DNA of 64,000 nt from Geodermatophilus marinus (GCF_003428645.1 NZ_QVQH01000004.1:240196-304195); one strand, 5' to 3'; counted from the stretch's first letter, positions 44,140-53,587 are shown. Notes: generated by a model not told the origin, from the letters alone. A program made the numbers and translations.

Positions 44140-45264
44140 ATGTCACCACGAAGTGTGTCCGGCCAGTATCGGCCTGTAACTAGACGGGCCTCCTTCCGGC
44201 TGGTCGCCGTGGCCGCCGCCGTCACCGCCGTCGGCAGCCTGACCGGGCTGGCCCTCGACGCACCGGCGACCACGACGACGGCCGAGCCGGCCATCGAGGA
44301 CGCCTCCTGGTGGCGCGACGCCGGCCGGGACGGCTCCCGGGACCGGTCGCACCGGCAGGAACGCACCAGCTCCAGCCGTTGGGACGCCGCCCGGGCCGAG
44401 CGGGCGCAGCGGGCGGCGTCCGGGCGGTCGACCGCGCCGCCGGCACCCTCCTCCCCCTCCGCGCAGGCCCCGGCACCGGCGCCCGAGGCCGAGACAGCCC
44501 CGCAGCAGGCCGGCTCGAGCCCCGCCCCCGCACCCGCCCCCGCCGCTGCCACCCCCGCCCCGACGCCCTCGTCGACGGCGACGGGGGCGGCCGGGAACGC
44601 CCCGACGGGCGACGTCGCCGGCTGGCGGCAGGTCTTCTCCGACGACTTCGACGGCTCGACCCTGGGCTCCCAGTGGCGCACCTACTCCGGCCAGCCGGGC
44701 GGGTCGCCGTACGGGACCTGGTCCCCGTCCCAGGTGCAGGTCAGCGACGGCTTCCTCAACCTCCGGAACAACCTGCAGAACGGCCAGTGGGTGAGCGGTG
44801 GCCTGGCCAGCCGCATCGGCCAGACGTACGGCAAGTGGGAGGTGCGCTTCCGCATCGACGCCAGCGACGAGATCAAGTACGCCGCACTCCTCTGGCCGGA
44901 CGGCCCCAGCTGGCCGCCGGAGATCGACTTCGCCGAGGACGCGGGGGGCGACCGCAGCGGCACGACCGCCACCCTGCACTACGGCTCGGACGACTCGATG
45001 GTCGGCGAGCGGGTCGCCGTCGACCTGACGCAGTGGCACACCATGGGGGTCGAGTGGTCCCCCGGGCGGATCGTCTACACCCTGGACGGCCGGCCGTGGG
45101 CGACGACGGAGCACCAGGGCGTGCCGAGCGAGCCGATGCACCTCGCGCTCCAGACCCAGCCGGGCGGCTGCCAGGGCGGCGGTGGGGCGTTCGGGTGCGG
45201 CGTCGGCAACCCGGGGACGACGACCATGCAGGTCGACTGGGTGACGATCTACGCCCCGGCCTGA
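44140..45264 (+). CDS. secreted GH16 family glycoside hydrolase
   Basis: A 374-residue enzyme. The signal peptide (RRASFRLVAVAAAVTAVGSL) is followed by a basic Ser/Arg stretch and an Ala/Pro linker to about residue 160. The GH16 domain has FSDDFDGSTLGSQWRTYSG, YGKWEVRFRIDASD, the catalytic E-I-D-F-A-E in PPEIDFAEDAGG, and QVDWVTIYAPA at the end. It probably depolymerises or remodels the exopolysaccharide. ATG at 44140 with GGAG just upstream. Related to, but clearly different from, the divergent GH16 at 43027. Confidence 0.9.
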   Translation: MSPRSVSGQYRPVTRRASFRLVAVAAAVTAVGSLTGLALDAPATTTTAEPAIEDASWWRDAGRDGSRDRSHRQERTSSSRWDAARAERAQRAASGRSTAPPAPSSPSAQAPAPAPEAETAPQQAGSSPAPAPAPAAATPAPTPSSTATGAAGNAPTGDVAGWRQVFSDDFDGSTLGSQWRTYSGQPGGSPYGTWSPSQVQVSDGFLNLRNNLQNGQWVSGGLASRIGQTYGKWEVRFRIDASDEIKYAALLWPDGPSWPPEIDFAEDAGGDRSGTTATLHYGSDDSMVGERVAVDLTQWHTMGVEWSPGRIVYTLDGRPWATTEHQGVPSEPMHLALQTQPGGCQGGGGAFGCGVGNPGTTTMQVDWVTIYAPA

Positions 45265-45271
45265 CCCGTCC

Positions 45272-45309
45272 CGGGCGTCGCCGGCCCCGCGGGGCGCCGG
45301 CGACGCCCG
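45272..45309. terminator. strong bidirectional terminator
   Basis: Perfect 14-bp inverted repeat CGGGCGTCGCCGGC / GCCGGCGACGCCCG around a 10-base GC loop. It lies between the convergent GH16 (ends 45264) and GT2 (ends 45326) genes. Confidence 0.8.
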
Positions 45310-45325
45310 AGGCGGAGCCCTCCGG

Positions 45326-46327
45326 TCAGGCTGCGGCACGCACCGCGGCCCTCCGCCCCGCGAGGTACCCGGAAGCCGCGGCGAGCAGGCCCGCTCCCGC
45401 GGTGACCGCCCGGGCCGGGCCCCAGCGGTCACCCCGGAGGAGCCGGCGGGCGTCGCGCCACATGCCGCGGGGGATCGCGCCGAGGACGTGCCCACGCTCC
45501 GCCGTGAGCGCGGTCCCCTCCTCCAGCGCGGCCATCTCGGCCTTGCCCCGGCCCTCGGCGTGGCACCGGCGCACGAAGTACCGCCAGGTGGCGCGGGAAG
45601 CGGGGACGTCGTGGACGATCTCGGCGTCGGGGACGTACAACCAGGAGCGGCCGGTCGCGGCAGCCGCACGGATGCAGAACTCCGTGTCCTCGGGGCTGGA
45701 GTCGCCCCCGAGCTTCCCGAAGCCGTCGCGGAAGCCGCCGACCCGGAGGAAGTCCTCCCGCCGGACGGCCATGCTCTCGCTCCACACGTTGCGCACCTCC
45801 GCGCGCCCCGTGGGCATCCCCTCGTAGCTGGCGCCGACGACCCACAGGAACTCCGGCGGGAACCAGCGGGGCGCGACGCCGCCGGGCCAGTCGGCGGCCA
45901 CGCGGCCCCCGGCACCCACGGTTCCCGACGTCTCCTCCAGCCCGCGGACGAGATGCGTCAGCCAGGTGGGCGCAGCCCGGGTGTCGTCGTCCAGGAAGGC
46001 GACCACGTCCCCCCGCGCGGCCCGGGCCCCGGCGTTGCGGGTCCCGGACGCGCCGGGCGAGGCGGTGTTGGGGACGACGCGGACCTCCGGGAACGCGCGC
46101 GCCACCCGGTCCAGCAGCGCGGGTGCGTGGTCGACGGCGACGACGACCTCCAGCGGGCGCCGCTCCTGCTCCAGGGCGGAGCGGACGGCGGCCTCGAGGC
46201 CTGCCCACCGCGCCTCGGTGTAGCAGGCGATGACGACGGAGACCGTCGACTCCGGGGAGCACCGGTACGCCGGGGTCGCCCCGGTGGTGACCGGGTAGGC
46301 GGCTGGGGTGGATGGGGTTGTCGGCAT
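45326..46327 (-). CDS. family 2 glycosyltransferase
   Basis: A 333-residue GT-A enzyme. VSVVIACYTEARWAGLE, GASGTRNAGARAARG and VVAFLDDDTRAAPTW are its nucleotide/metal motifs; SSPEDTEFCIRAAAATG marks the acceptor region. A C-terminal hydrophobic helix (AGAGLLAAASGYLAG) may anchor it. It is a relative of the GT2 at 33390. ATG at 46327 is chosen for the GGGAGG site in front; a longer frame to 46651 is not conserved-looking. It faces back toward the operon and is the last glycosyltransferase before the carrier-protein cluster. Confidence 0.88.
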   Translation of the reverse strand: MPTTPSTPAAYPVTTGATPAYRCSPESTVSVVIACYTEARWAGLEAAVRSALEQERRPLEVVVAVDHAPALLDRVARAFPEVRVVPNTASPGASGTRNAGARAARGDVVAFLDDDTRAAPTWLTHLVRGLEETSGTVGAGGRVAADWPGGVAPRWFPPEFLWVVGASYEGMPTGRAEVRNVWSESMAVRREDFLRVGGFRDGFGKLGGDSSPEDTEFCIRAAAATGRSWLYVPDAEIVHDVPASRATWRYFVRRCHAEGRGKAEMAALEEGTALTAERGHVLGAIPRGMWRDARRLLRGDRWGPARAVTAGAGLLAAASGYLAGRRAAVRAAA

Positions 46328-46709
46328 GGTCGGCCTCCCGCGCCGTTCGGCGTCGACATCGCCCGGGGACCGGGGGTCTCCCGCGCGTGGTGAGCGCCGA
46401 CGACGACGGTGTCGCCGGATGGGTCGTCCGACCCGTTCCCGTGTCCGTGGATCACGAGACGTGAGGCTTCCGACCCTAACCGTGACCGACCTGGGCCGCT
46501 CTTCCTCGTGGCGGAGGTCATGCGCCGCGGAGCGCTGCCGGGAGGCATGCCGAGGAGTCAGGGCACCGCACCCGCACGGCCGGTGCGGCACCGACCTGGG
46601 GGTCCGCGCGGGACCGCCGTCCGGCGCCCCCGCCCGTGTGTTCCTGCCCACGCAGCCACGTCCGTGGGGAGGAGCCAGCCGCGGCCGGGCGCCGTCGCGC
46701 GGGTGCGGG
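46328..46709. other. intergenic stretch between GT2 and the A-T-TE gene
   Basis: 382 bases. No gene or clear RNA is seen. It should contain the GT2 promoter and the end of the A-T-TE transcript; the pair CCGCAC/GTGCGG around 46565-46590 is a weak terminator candidate. Confidence 0.4.
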
Positions 46710-49319
46710 TCAGACGTCAGCCGCGACGCTGTCCGCGATGCGCTGGATGAACGGCTGGCGCAGGAGGGAGTTGTGCTCGCCGTGCAGGGTCGTGAACGTG
46801 GCCTCGCCCGTCATCACCTGCCGCCAGACGACCAGGCTCGTCTCGTTGAGGTGGCTGACGAACACCGCCGCCCGGCCCGGCCAGTTCCGCGGGCCGTGCA
46901 TGAGCGCGACGCGGACGCCGAGCTCGAGCATCCCCTCAGTACGTCCTCCCGACGACGGGGGCAGGACCGCGGCGCCGAGCGCCAGGGCGCGGCGCCGCCA
47001 GAGCTCCCGCCTCGTCGCCGGAGGGCCGTACTTGTCGTCCCCCGGCAGCGGCGCGACGGCCGGGCGCGACCCGTCCGCCGGGACGTCGGCCCGCCATGCG
47101 CGGTCGACCAGGCGCTGCGGGAGCACGGTGTCGACCAGCGTCACGGAGGCGACGGTCTCGCCGTCCTCGGTGAGCCGGCGGGCCACGTCCAGCGCGATCA
47201 GGCCGCCCATGGAGTGCCCCACCAACCGGTAGGGCCCCGTCGGCTGGATGCTCCGCAGCCGGCGCAGGTGCCGGCGCGCCGCCATGCCGATGGAGTAGTC
47301 GGGCAGCGTCCAGTCCTCGAATCCGTGCGGCTGGAAGGCGTAGACGGGTTGGTCGGCACCCAGAGCCTCGGCCAGCGCCAGGAACGCCTGGCCACCGGCC
47401 CCGGCACCGGCGAAGCAGAGGACCGGGGGGCGCGACCCCGTCCCCCGCAGCTCGACGACGCTCCCGTGCTGGCGCTGCGGCTTCACCCCGGATCGGGTTG
47501 TCCCACCGCCTTCGCGGTGGTCGGCCACGCGCGCGGCGAGCTGCCGGACCGTGGGGCTCTCGGCGACGTGCGCGGAGGTCAGGACGACCCCGTGCTCCTC
47601 GGCGAGCCGGGTGAGCAGCTCCTCGACCCCGAGGGAGTCGCCGCCCAGCGCGGTGAACGTCTCGTCCCGCCCGACGCCGGTCCGGTGGAGCACGGACTCG
47701 AAGAGCCCTGCGACGACCTGCTCCCAGTGCCCTTCCGGCGGCACGGGGTCCGGGCGCTGCGGCCGGGGCAGCGCCGCACGGTCGACCTTGCCGCGCTCGT
47801 TGCGCGGCAGCTCGTCCAGCAGGACCAGCTCGGCCGGGACCATCCAGCTCGGCAGCCGGGCTGCCAGCTCGCGGCGCAGCTGCGCCGGTGACGGCGTTCG
47901 CTGATCGGTGCTCGGGGCCACGTAGCCGACGAGGTGGGTCCGGGTGTCGGTCCGCACGGCGACGACCGACGCGTCGGCCACCCCCTGCGCTGCCCGCAGG
48001 GCGGTCTCCACCTCCGCCGGCTCCACCAGGTAGCCGTTGACCTTGACCGCGTCGTCGGCACGGCCCAGCTGGTGGAGCACCCCGTGCTCGTCGTACCGGC
48101 CGCGGTCGCTGGTGCGGAAGGAGGCACGGCCGTCCTCGGCCCGGCCGTAGGGGCCGTCCGGCCCGCCTCCCAGGTACGAGCCGAGGTGGGCACCGAGGAC
48201 GTGCATCGTCCCGACCTCGCCCTGCGGCAGGACCGCCCCGTCGTCCCCGAGGACCTGGATCTCCTTCTCCTCCACGACCCGACCGGCGGGGACGGGACCG
48301 TCCGGGACGGGGTCGGTGGGGGCGATCGGCCCGAAGGTGAGCTGACCCGTCTCGGAGGAGCCGAGGTGGTTGACCACGGTGACCGGGCCGAGCCGCTCCC
48401 GGGCGGTGCGGACGTCACGCCCCTGCAGGGCCTCCCCGGCCGTGATGACCAGTCGGAGTTCCTCGAGGCGGCCGCCGGTCGGCATGGCCCCGGACAGCGC
48501 CCGCAGCAGCGACGGGGTCATCGTCAGCGCGGTGACGCGCTGCTCGGCCAGCCAGGCCGGCAGACCCCGGAGGCCGAGGACCCGGGGGTCGTAGACGTGC
48601 ACGCCGATCCCGTTGAGCAGGGCGCCGAGGAGCGCGTGCTCGCCGAGCGCGAAGGACGGCGGCAGGACGAGGCCGAAGCGGTCATGAGCGGTCAGGCCGG
48701 CGTGCCGCCCGGTGATCGCCGCCTCCGCGACGAGGAAGGCGTGGGTGTGGACCACGCCCTTCGGCCGGCCGGTGGAGCCGGAGGTGAACACGATCGTCGC
48801 CGGCCCCTCCGGGTCCGGTCGCGAGGCGGCCGGCCGCGTTCCCGGACCACCGCCCGGGGAAGCGGGGGGTGCGATGAGGTCGTCGAGGTCCGTCACCGCG
48901 GGGAAGCCGCCTGCGGTGGCCGCCTGCTCGGCGAGGCGTTCCTCCACGACGCACAGGGCGGCCCCGGCCATCTCCTGGATCTGCTGGAGGCGCCCGGCCG
49001 GCAGCTGGGGGTCGAGGATGACGAGCGGGCGCCCGCTGAGGACCACGCCGGACGCCGCGACGACGAGGCCGACCGAGGGCGTGGCCAGGACGGCCACGGG
49101 CGCGTCGGGTCGTCCGTCGGACGGCAACCGGCCGATCAACCGGTCGGCAGCAGCTGTCGCACGCGCGGCCAGCTCGCCGAAGGTCAGGCTGACGCCCGGC
49201 CCGCTCACCGCCGTGGTGCCGGGGTGCTGGGCCGCTACGGCCACGAGGACCTCGCCCACGGTGCGTCCGCCGACCGGGGAGCCGGCCGCCGTGGACGGGT
49301 CGAACGTCGGGACTGTCAT
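46710..49319 (-). CDS. adenylation-carrier-thioesterase protein (NRPS-like)
   Basis: An 869-residue single-module synthetase with no condensation domain. Residues ~1-515: adenylation domain with FTSGSTGRPKGV (A3), GRADDAVKVNGYLVEP (A8) and RNERGKVDRAAL (A10). Residues ~540-610: carrier domain with the phosphopantetheine serine in FTALGGDSLGVEEL. From ~640 a type I thioesterase with GHSMGGLIALD and a late His in LHGEHNSLL. It would activate an amino or aryl acid, load it on its own carrier and release it, possibly as a dimer, ester or amide. The phosphopantetheinyl transferase at 49592 is divergent. ATG at 49319, or GTG two codons upstream; AGGAG precedes both. Confidence 0.88.
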   Translation of the reverse strand: MTVPTFDPSTAAGSPVGGRTVGEVLVAVAAQHPGTTAVSGPGVSLTFGELAARATAAADRLIGRLPSDGRPDAPVAVLATPSVGLVVAASGVVLSGRPLVILDPQLPAGRLQQIQEMAGAALCVVEERLAEQAATAGGFPAVTDLDDLIAPPASPGGGPGTRPAASRPDPEGPATIVFTSGSTGRPKGVVHTHAFLVAEAAITGRHAGLTAHDRFGLVLPPSFALGEHALLGALLNGIGVHVYDPRVLGLRGLPAWLAEQRVTALTMTPSLLRALSGAMPTGGRLEELRLVITAGEALQGRDVRTARERLGPVTVVNHLGSSETGQLTFGPIAPTDPVPDGPVPAGRVVEEKEIQVLGDDGAVLPQGEVGTMHVLGAHLGSYLGGGPDGPYGRAEDGRASFRTSDRGRYDEHGVLHQLGRADDAVKVNGYLVEPAEVETALRAAQGVADASVVAVRTDTRTHLVGYVAPSTDQRTPSPAQLRRELAARLPSWMVPAELVLLDELPRNERGKVDRAALPRPQRPDPVPPEGHWEQVVAGLFESVLHRTGVGRDETFTALGGDSLGVEELLTRLAEEHGVVLTSAHVAESPTVRQLAARVADHREGGGTTRSGVKPQRQHGSVVELRGTGSRPPVLCFAGAGAGGQAFLALAEALGADQPVYAFQPHGFEDWTLPDYSIGMAARRHLRRLRSIQPTGPYRLVGHSMGGLIALDVARRLTEDGETVASVTLVDTVLPQRLVDRAWRADVPADGSRPAVAPLPGDDKYGPPATRRELWRRRALALGAAVLPPSSGGRTEGMLELGVRVALMHGPRNWPGRAAVFVSHLNETSLVVWRQVMTGEATFTTLHGEHNSLLRQPFIQRIADSVAADV

Positions 49320-49591
49320 GTGCACCGCTTCTCCTGCGCATCGGAACGCGGCAACCCTAGCCGCCGGTGCATCCGGCCAGATCCACCTCACACGATCGTG
49401 TACGGAGCGCCACGGCGTGCGGGAAAAGACGCACACTGGTCGGCGCGGGGACACCGCGGGAGACCGCCGGAATCCGTTCGACCGATCACTGTCCGTAGGG
49501 ACCTCGAGGCGCGGCAGCTGCTTGGCAGGCGGGCAGCGGCCCCGTACCTTGGCGTTCGCCGCCACGGGGCGACGAGGGGTGTGCACGCAAC

Positions 49592-50284
49592 GTGATGAGA
49601 TGGCGAGTCACAGGAGCCACGGAGACCCTGTCCGTCGTGGTGCGCTCCCTCGACCTGGCCGATGCCGGGTGGGACGCCGAGGTGGCGACGGAGTGCCTGG
49701 ACGCCGGCGAGCGGGCACGGGCCGCCCGGGGCACGCCGGCCGTGCACCGGCGCCGCGTCCTCGTCCGCGCCGGGCTCCGCCGGGTGCTCGGGGGGCTGCT
49801 CGGGGTAGCACCGGCCGACGTCCCGTTGCGCACCGACGGCGACCGCCCCCACCTGCCCGGCGCCGGCCTGCAGTTCTCCTGTTCGGCCAGCGGGGACCTC
49901 GCCCTCCTGGCCGTGTCGCGGGACCGCCCCGTCGGGGTGGACGTGCAACGCCACCGCGACGAGGACGCCGGCGGGGCTTCGGACGAGGGCTGGCTCGCCG
50001 CAGAGGAGCTGGCCCGTCTCCGGTCGCTGCCGCACGGCCGGCGGGCCAGGGCCGTCACCCGGGCGTGGACGCAGAAGGAGGCGATGGCCAAGGCCCGGGG
50101 AACCGGTCTGCGCCGCTTCCCCGTCGACCTCGTGACGCCGATCGCCGACCGCGGTCGGTCGGCCGGTCTCCACCTCGCACCGGTCCGGGTCCCGGTCGGG
50201 TACGTCGCGAGCCTCGCCGCAGCGGCTCCGCCGGGACCGGACGTGCTCGTGCCCGTGCCACTGACCCCGGGAGGACGGCCATGA
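49592..50284 (+). CDS. 4'-phosphopantetheinyl transferase (Sfp type)
   Basis: A 230-residue Sfp-type enzyme that attaches phosphopantetheine from CoA to carrier-domain serines. Motifs: LQFSCSASGDLALLAVS, the Mg-binding VGVDVQRH (equivalent to G-I-D-I-E), and RAWTQKEAMAKARGTGL (W-x2-K-E-A). It is flanked by two genes that both encode carrier domains, and its stop overlaps the start of one of them. Both are therefore its likely clients. GTG-ATG start at 49592-49597; the first is taken here. Confidence 0.92.
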   Translation: MMRWRVTGATETLSVVVRSLDLADAGWDAEVATECLDAGERARAARGTPAVHRRRVLVRAGLRRVLGGLLGVAPADVPLRTDGDRPHLPGAGLQFSCSASGDLALLAVSRDRPVGVDVQRHRDEDAGGASDEGWLAAEELARLRSLPHGRRARAVTRAWTQKEAMAKARGTGLRRFPVDLVTPIADRGRSAGLHLAPVRVPVGYVASLAAAAPPGPDVLVPVPLTPGGRP

Positions 50285-53253
50285 CGGACCTCCGCTCGGC
50301 ACCGGCCGGTTCGCGCCGCCGGGATCAGGAACCGCAGATCCGGGAGCTCCGGTCCCGGTGCGAGGCCGTGGCCGGCCGGCCGCTGCCCACGGCGACGGCG
50401 CTGCACGAGTGGTCGGTCGCGTCGTACCGCGGCTTCTGGCGCACCTTCCTCGACTGGGCGGACCTGGCCTGGGAGGGCGCCGCCGAGCCGGTGAGCACGG
50501 GGGACGACGTGTGGTCCGCCCGGTTCTTCCCGGGCCTCCGTCTCAACTACGCCGAGAACCTGCTCCGCCCGCTGCCCGGCGTCGACGACGCGGCACCGGC
50601 GCTCACCTCGGTGCACGGCGACGGCTCGTCCGAGCGGCTGACCCGGGCCGAGTTGCGCGCGGCCGCCCGCCGGACCTCGCGCGCCCTGGCCGGTGCCGGG
50701 GTGCGCGCCGGTGACACGGTGGCGGCCGTTTCGGCCAACAACGCCCGGATCGCCGTCGCGGCGCTCGCCGTGGCCGGACTGGGAGCGGCGCTGTCGACCG
50801 CCACCCCCGACATGGGGACCAGCACCCTGCTGGGGCGCTTCGGCCAGGTCGGCGCGAGCACGCTGCTGGTCGACCGCACCGGCCTGGGGGGTGGGCAGGA
50901 GTCGGCGGACGGCGTCCTGCGCGACCTTGTGGCGGCCTTGCCGACGAACCGCCGGGTGCTGGTGCTCGACCGGGAGCCGATGCCGGTGCTGCCCGGCCTC
51001 GAGGTGGCGCGCCTGGCCGACCTCGTGTCCGCGGTCCCGGTCGACGACCCGGGACCGGACTGGCCGCGGATGGCCTTCGACGACCCGCTGTGGGTCCTCT
51101 TCTCCTCCGGGACGACGGGCCCGCCCAAGGCGATGGTGCACGGGATCGGGGGCTCGCTCCTCGAGCACGTCAAGGAGCACCGCCTGCACGTCGACCTCCG
51201 CCCCACGGACACGCTGTACTTCCACACCACCACGGCCTGGATGATGTGGAACTGGCAGCTGTCGGCGCTGTCGGTCGGTGCGCACGTCGTCGTCTACGAC
51301 GGCCCCGTCACCGGCCCCGAGACGATCTGGCGCCTCGCGGCCGAGCACGGCGTCACCGTCCTCGGCACCAGCCCTGCCTACCTGCAGCTGTGCCAGGACG
51401 AGGGCTACGTGCCGCGGGATGCCGTCGACGTCAGCGCGGTGCGCGCCGTCCTCTCGACCGGCGCGGTGCTGCACGACTGGCAGTTCACGTGGGTGGCGGA
51501 GAACGTCGGTCCGGTGCCGGTGCAGTCCATCTCGGGCGGCACGGACATCGTCGGCTGCTTCGTGCTCGGCCACCCGGAGGTACCGGTGCGCCCGGGACGC
51601 TGCCAGTCGATCAGCCTCGGCCTGGACGTGGCCGCGGTCGACGACCACGGGCGCCCGGTGCTCGGCGAGGTCGGCGAGCTCGTCTGCCGCAACCCGTTCC
51701 CGTCCCGGCCCGTGCGATTCCTCCGGGACCCCGACGGCGCACGGTTCCGCGCCGCCTACTTCGACCAGCACCCGGGCGCGTGGACCCACGGGGACCGCAT
51801 CGAGATCGACGCGGACGGGTCCTCCCGGCTCCACGGCCGCTCGGACGGGGTGCTCAACGTCAACGGCATCCGCATCGGCCCGTCGGAGGTCTACACCATC
51901 GTGCGGGCCGTGCCCGGCGTGGCCGACGCGATCGCCGTGGAGACCTCCGACCCGGCGGCGCCCGGGAGCAGCCGCATAGTCCTCCTCCTGGTGCTGCAGT
52001 CCGGCCACGAGCTCGACGACGCGTTGAGCCGCACGATCCGGGCGACGCTGCGGCGGGAGGGATCGCCGGCGCACGTGCCGTCGGTGATCCTCGCTGTCGA
52101 CGAGATCCCGATGACCCACAACGGCAAGCGCTCGGACAGCGCCGTGCGCTCGGTCCTGGAGGGGGAGCCCGTCCGCAACGTCTCCGCGCTTCGGAACCCC
52201 CGAGCGCTGGAGTCGATCGCCCGAGCCGCCCGGCGGGCGCAGGAGGAGGTGGCCGCGGCCACGGCGGCGACGACGGCTGAGGGGGACGGCGCCCGAGCCG
52301 TGGTCTCGCGGGTGTTCGCCGAGGTGCTCGGCGGGCCGGTCCCCGACGACGCCGACTTCTTCGACGCCGGCGGCACCTCGCGCCAGACCATGACGCTGAT
52401 GCGGCGGCTCCGCATGGAGCTGCACCGGCCGCTGCTCCTGGGGGACTTCCTCGTCGACCCCTCGGTGAGCGGGGTGATCCGGGCACTGTCCGCCGGCGCC
52501 ACGGCGCAGTCGGCGTGCGAGGCCCTGCGCCGCGGGGACCCGGCCGTGCCCCCGCTCTTCCTCGTGCACGGCTACCTCGGCGACGTGGACATCTACCGCA
52601 CGATGGTCGACGCCCTGCGGACCCCGGCGTCGGTCTACGGCCTGACCTCCGACCCGCGGATCGCGGCGCGCGAGGGCGTGACGATCGAGGACATCGCCAC
52701 CCCGCTGGTCGCGGCCGTGCAGCAGACGGCCCCCGAGGGAGACGTGCGGCTGGCCGGCTACTCCTTCGGTGGGCTGGTGGCCTACGAGATGGCCCGCCGG
52801 CTCACCGCCGCGGGCCGCGAGGTCACCTTCCTGGGCCTCATCGACACCGAACCCCCGTTCGGCCACCTCACCCGCACGTCCCGGACGATGCGCACGGTGG
52901 CCTGGTGGATCGCGCTGGTCGTTCCGGGCATGGTCGAGGACACGGTGCGCGGTGTGCTGCGCCGCCGCCTCGGCCGGGGCAGTTCCCCGGTGGACGAGGA
53001 GCGGGAGACGTTCGCGGCCGCGTACCGGGTCTTCAACGCCTACCGGCTGAGGCCCTACGCCGGGCGGGTCACGTACTTCCGGGCCCGCTTCCGGGTGCCG
53101 GTGATCGCGAACCTGCTCTTCGTGTGGCGCCGGGTCGCGCCGGACCTGCGGGTCGTCTCCATCCCCGGCTCCCACCACGTCCTGCTCAGCGGCGAGCACA
53201 CCCCCGAGCTCGCCGCGCGGTTGGACGCGGCGCTGGCGGCCCCGGCGCGGTGA
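50281..53253 (+). CDS. acetoacetyl-CoA-synthetase-like ligase fused to carrier and thioesterase domains
   Basis: A 990-residue protein of unusual layout. Residues ~1-660 match acetoacetyl-CoA synthetase: FFPGLRLNYAENLLRP, SSGTTGPPKAMVHGIGGS, TTTAWMMWNWQLSAL, GRSDGVLNVNGIRIGPSE and MTHNGKRSDSAVRS. A carrier domain follows at ~675-745, with its serine in FFDAGGTSRQTM. A type I thioesterase (~755-985) has FLVHGYLGDV, LAGYSFGGLVAYEMA and GSHHVLLSGEH. The enzyme probably loads a beta-keto or short acyl group on its own carrier instead of CoA, then releases or transfers it (inference). ATG overlaps the PPTase stop, so the two are cotranslated. Confidence 0.88.
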   Translation: MTDLRSAPAGSRRRDQEPQIRELRSRCEAVAGRPLPTATALHEWSVASYRGFWRTFLDWADLAWEGAAEPVSTGDDVWSARFFPGLRLNYAENLLRPLPGVDDAAPALTSVHGDGSSERLTRAELRAAARRTSRALAGAGVRAGDTVAAVSANNARIAVAALAVAGLGAALSTATPDMGTSTLLGRFGQVGASTLLVDRTGLGGGQESADGVLRDLVAALPTNRRVLVLDREPMPVLPGLEVARLADLVSAVPVDDPGPDWPRMAFDDPLWVLFSSGTTGPPKAMVHGIGGSLLEHVKEHRLHVDLRPTDTLYFHTTTAWMMWNWQLSALSVGAHVVVYDGPVTGPETIWRLAAEHGVTVLGTSPAYLQLCQDEGYVPRDAVDVSAVRAVLSTGAVLHDWQFTWVAENVGPVPVQSISGGTDIVGCFVLGHPEVPVRPGRCQSISLGLDVAAVDDHGRPVLGEVGELVCRNPFPSRPVRFLRDPDGARFRAAYFDQHPGAWTHGDRIEIDADGSSRLHGRSDGVLNVNGIRIGPSEVYTIVRAVPGVADAIAVETSDPAAPGSSRIVLLLVLQSGHELDDALSRTIRATLRREGSPAHVPSVILAVDEIPMTHNGKRSDSAVRSVLEGEPVRNVSALRNPRALESIARAARRAQEEVAAATAATTAEGDGARAVVSRVFAEVLGGPVPDDADFFDAGGTSRQTMTLMRRLRMELHRPLLLGDFLVDPSVSGVIRALSAGATAQSACEALRRGDPAVPPLFLVHGYLGDVDIYRTMVDALRTPASVYGLTSDPRIAAREGVTIEDIATPLVAAVQQTAPEGDVRLAGYSFGGLVAYEMARRLTAAGREVTFLGLIDTEPPFGHLTRTSRTMRTVAWWIALVVPGMVEDTVRGVLRRRLGRGSSPVDEERETFAAAYRVFNAYRLRPYAGRVTYFRARFRVPVIANLLFVWRRVAPDLRVVSIPGSHHVLLSGEHTPELAARLDAALAAPAR

Positions 53254-53255
53254 CA

Positions 53256-53281
53256 GGTCCGGCGCCCCGGGGCGCCGGACC
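53256..53281. terminator. perfect palindromic terminator
   Basis: GGTCCGGCGCCCC / GGGGCGCCGGACC, a 26-base perfect palindrome. It lies between the convergent synthetase (ends 53253) and the small Cys/His protein gene (ends 53287). Confidence 0.75.
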
Positions 53282-53286
53282 GCTCG

Positions 53287-53505
53287 TCAGCGGGCGCTGA
53301 ACAGCCGGGCGAGCAGCGAGCGCCGGTACCGACCACAGGTGCAGTGGGCGCAATCGGTCCCCCGGCGGTAGTGCTGGTGGGCCTGCCGGCCGTGGCCGCA
53401 GCCGCGGCAGGGGGCCGCGCCGGTCTGCGGGACGAGCGCCGGGGCGGGCACCGGCTGCGCGAGCGCGGTGTTGCCGGTGATCACGGCTCGACGGGCGGGC
53501 TCCAT
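53287..53505 (-). CDS. small Cys/His-rich protein (copy 1), probable zinc binder
   Basis: A 72-residue protein with CRGCGHGRQAHQHYRRG followed by TDCAHCTCGRYRR. The C-x2-C-G-H, H-x-H and C-x2-C-x-C arrangement suggests one or two zinc sites. The N-terminus is Ala/Pro-rich and the C-terminus basic (SLLARLF). An excellent AGGAGGT site precedes the ATG at 53505, which supports a real gene. Paralogous to the protein at 53588, only 82 bases upstream. Function unknown; nucleic-acid or protein binding is possible. Confidence 0.7.
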   Translation of the reverse strand: MEPARRAVITGNTALAQPVPAPALVPQTGAAPCRGCGHGRQAHQHYRRGTDCAHCTCGRYRRSLLARLFSAR

Positions 53506-53587
53506 GGGACCTCCTGGGCTGCGGGCCTGCCCGGGTGGGCCTGGCGGCAGCTCAGAGTACGACTTCGCTGCGCAGTCGACTACTTAC

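Noticed and set aside
46328..46651. N-terminal extension of the minus-strand GT2 to 46651
   Set aside because: The added residues are basic and low-complexity, while GGGAGG lies directly before the ATG at 46327.
49486..53199. A 1,237-codon minus-strand frame opposite the acetoacetyl-CoA-synthetase-like gene
   Set aside because: Antisense shadow with His/Arg/Asp-rich nonsense translation.
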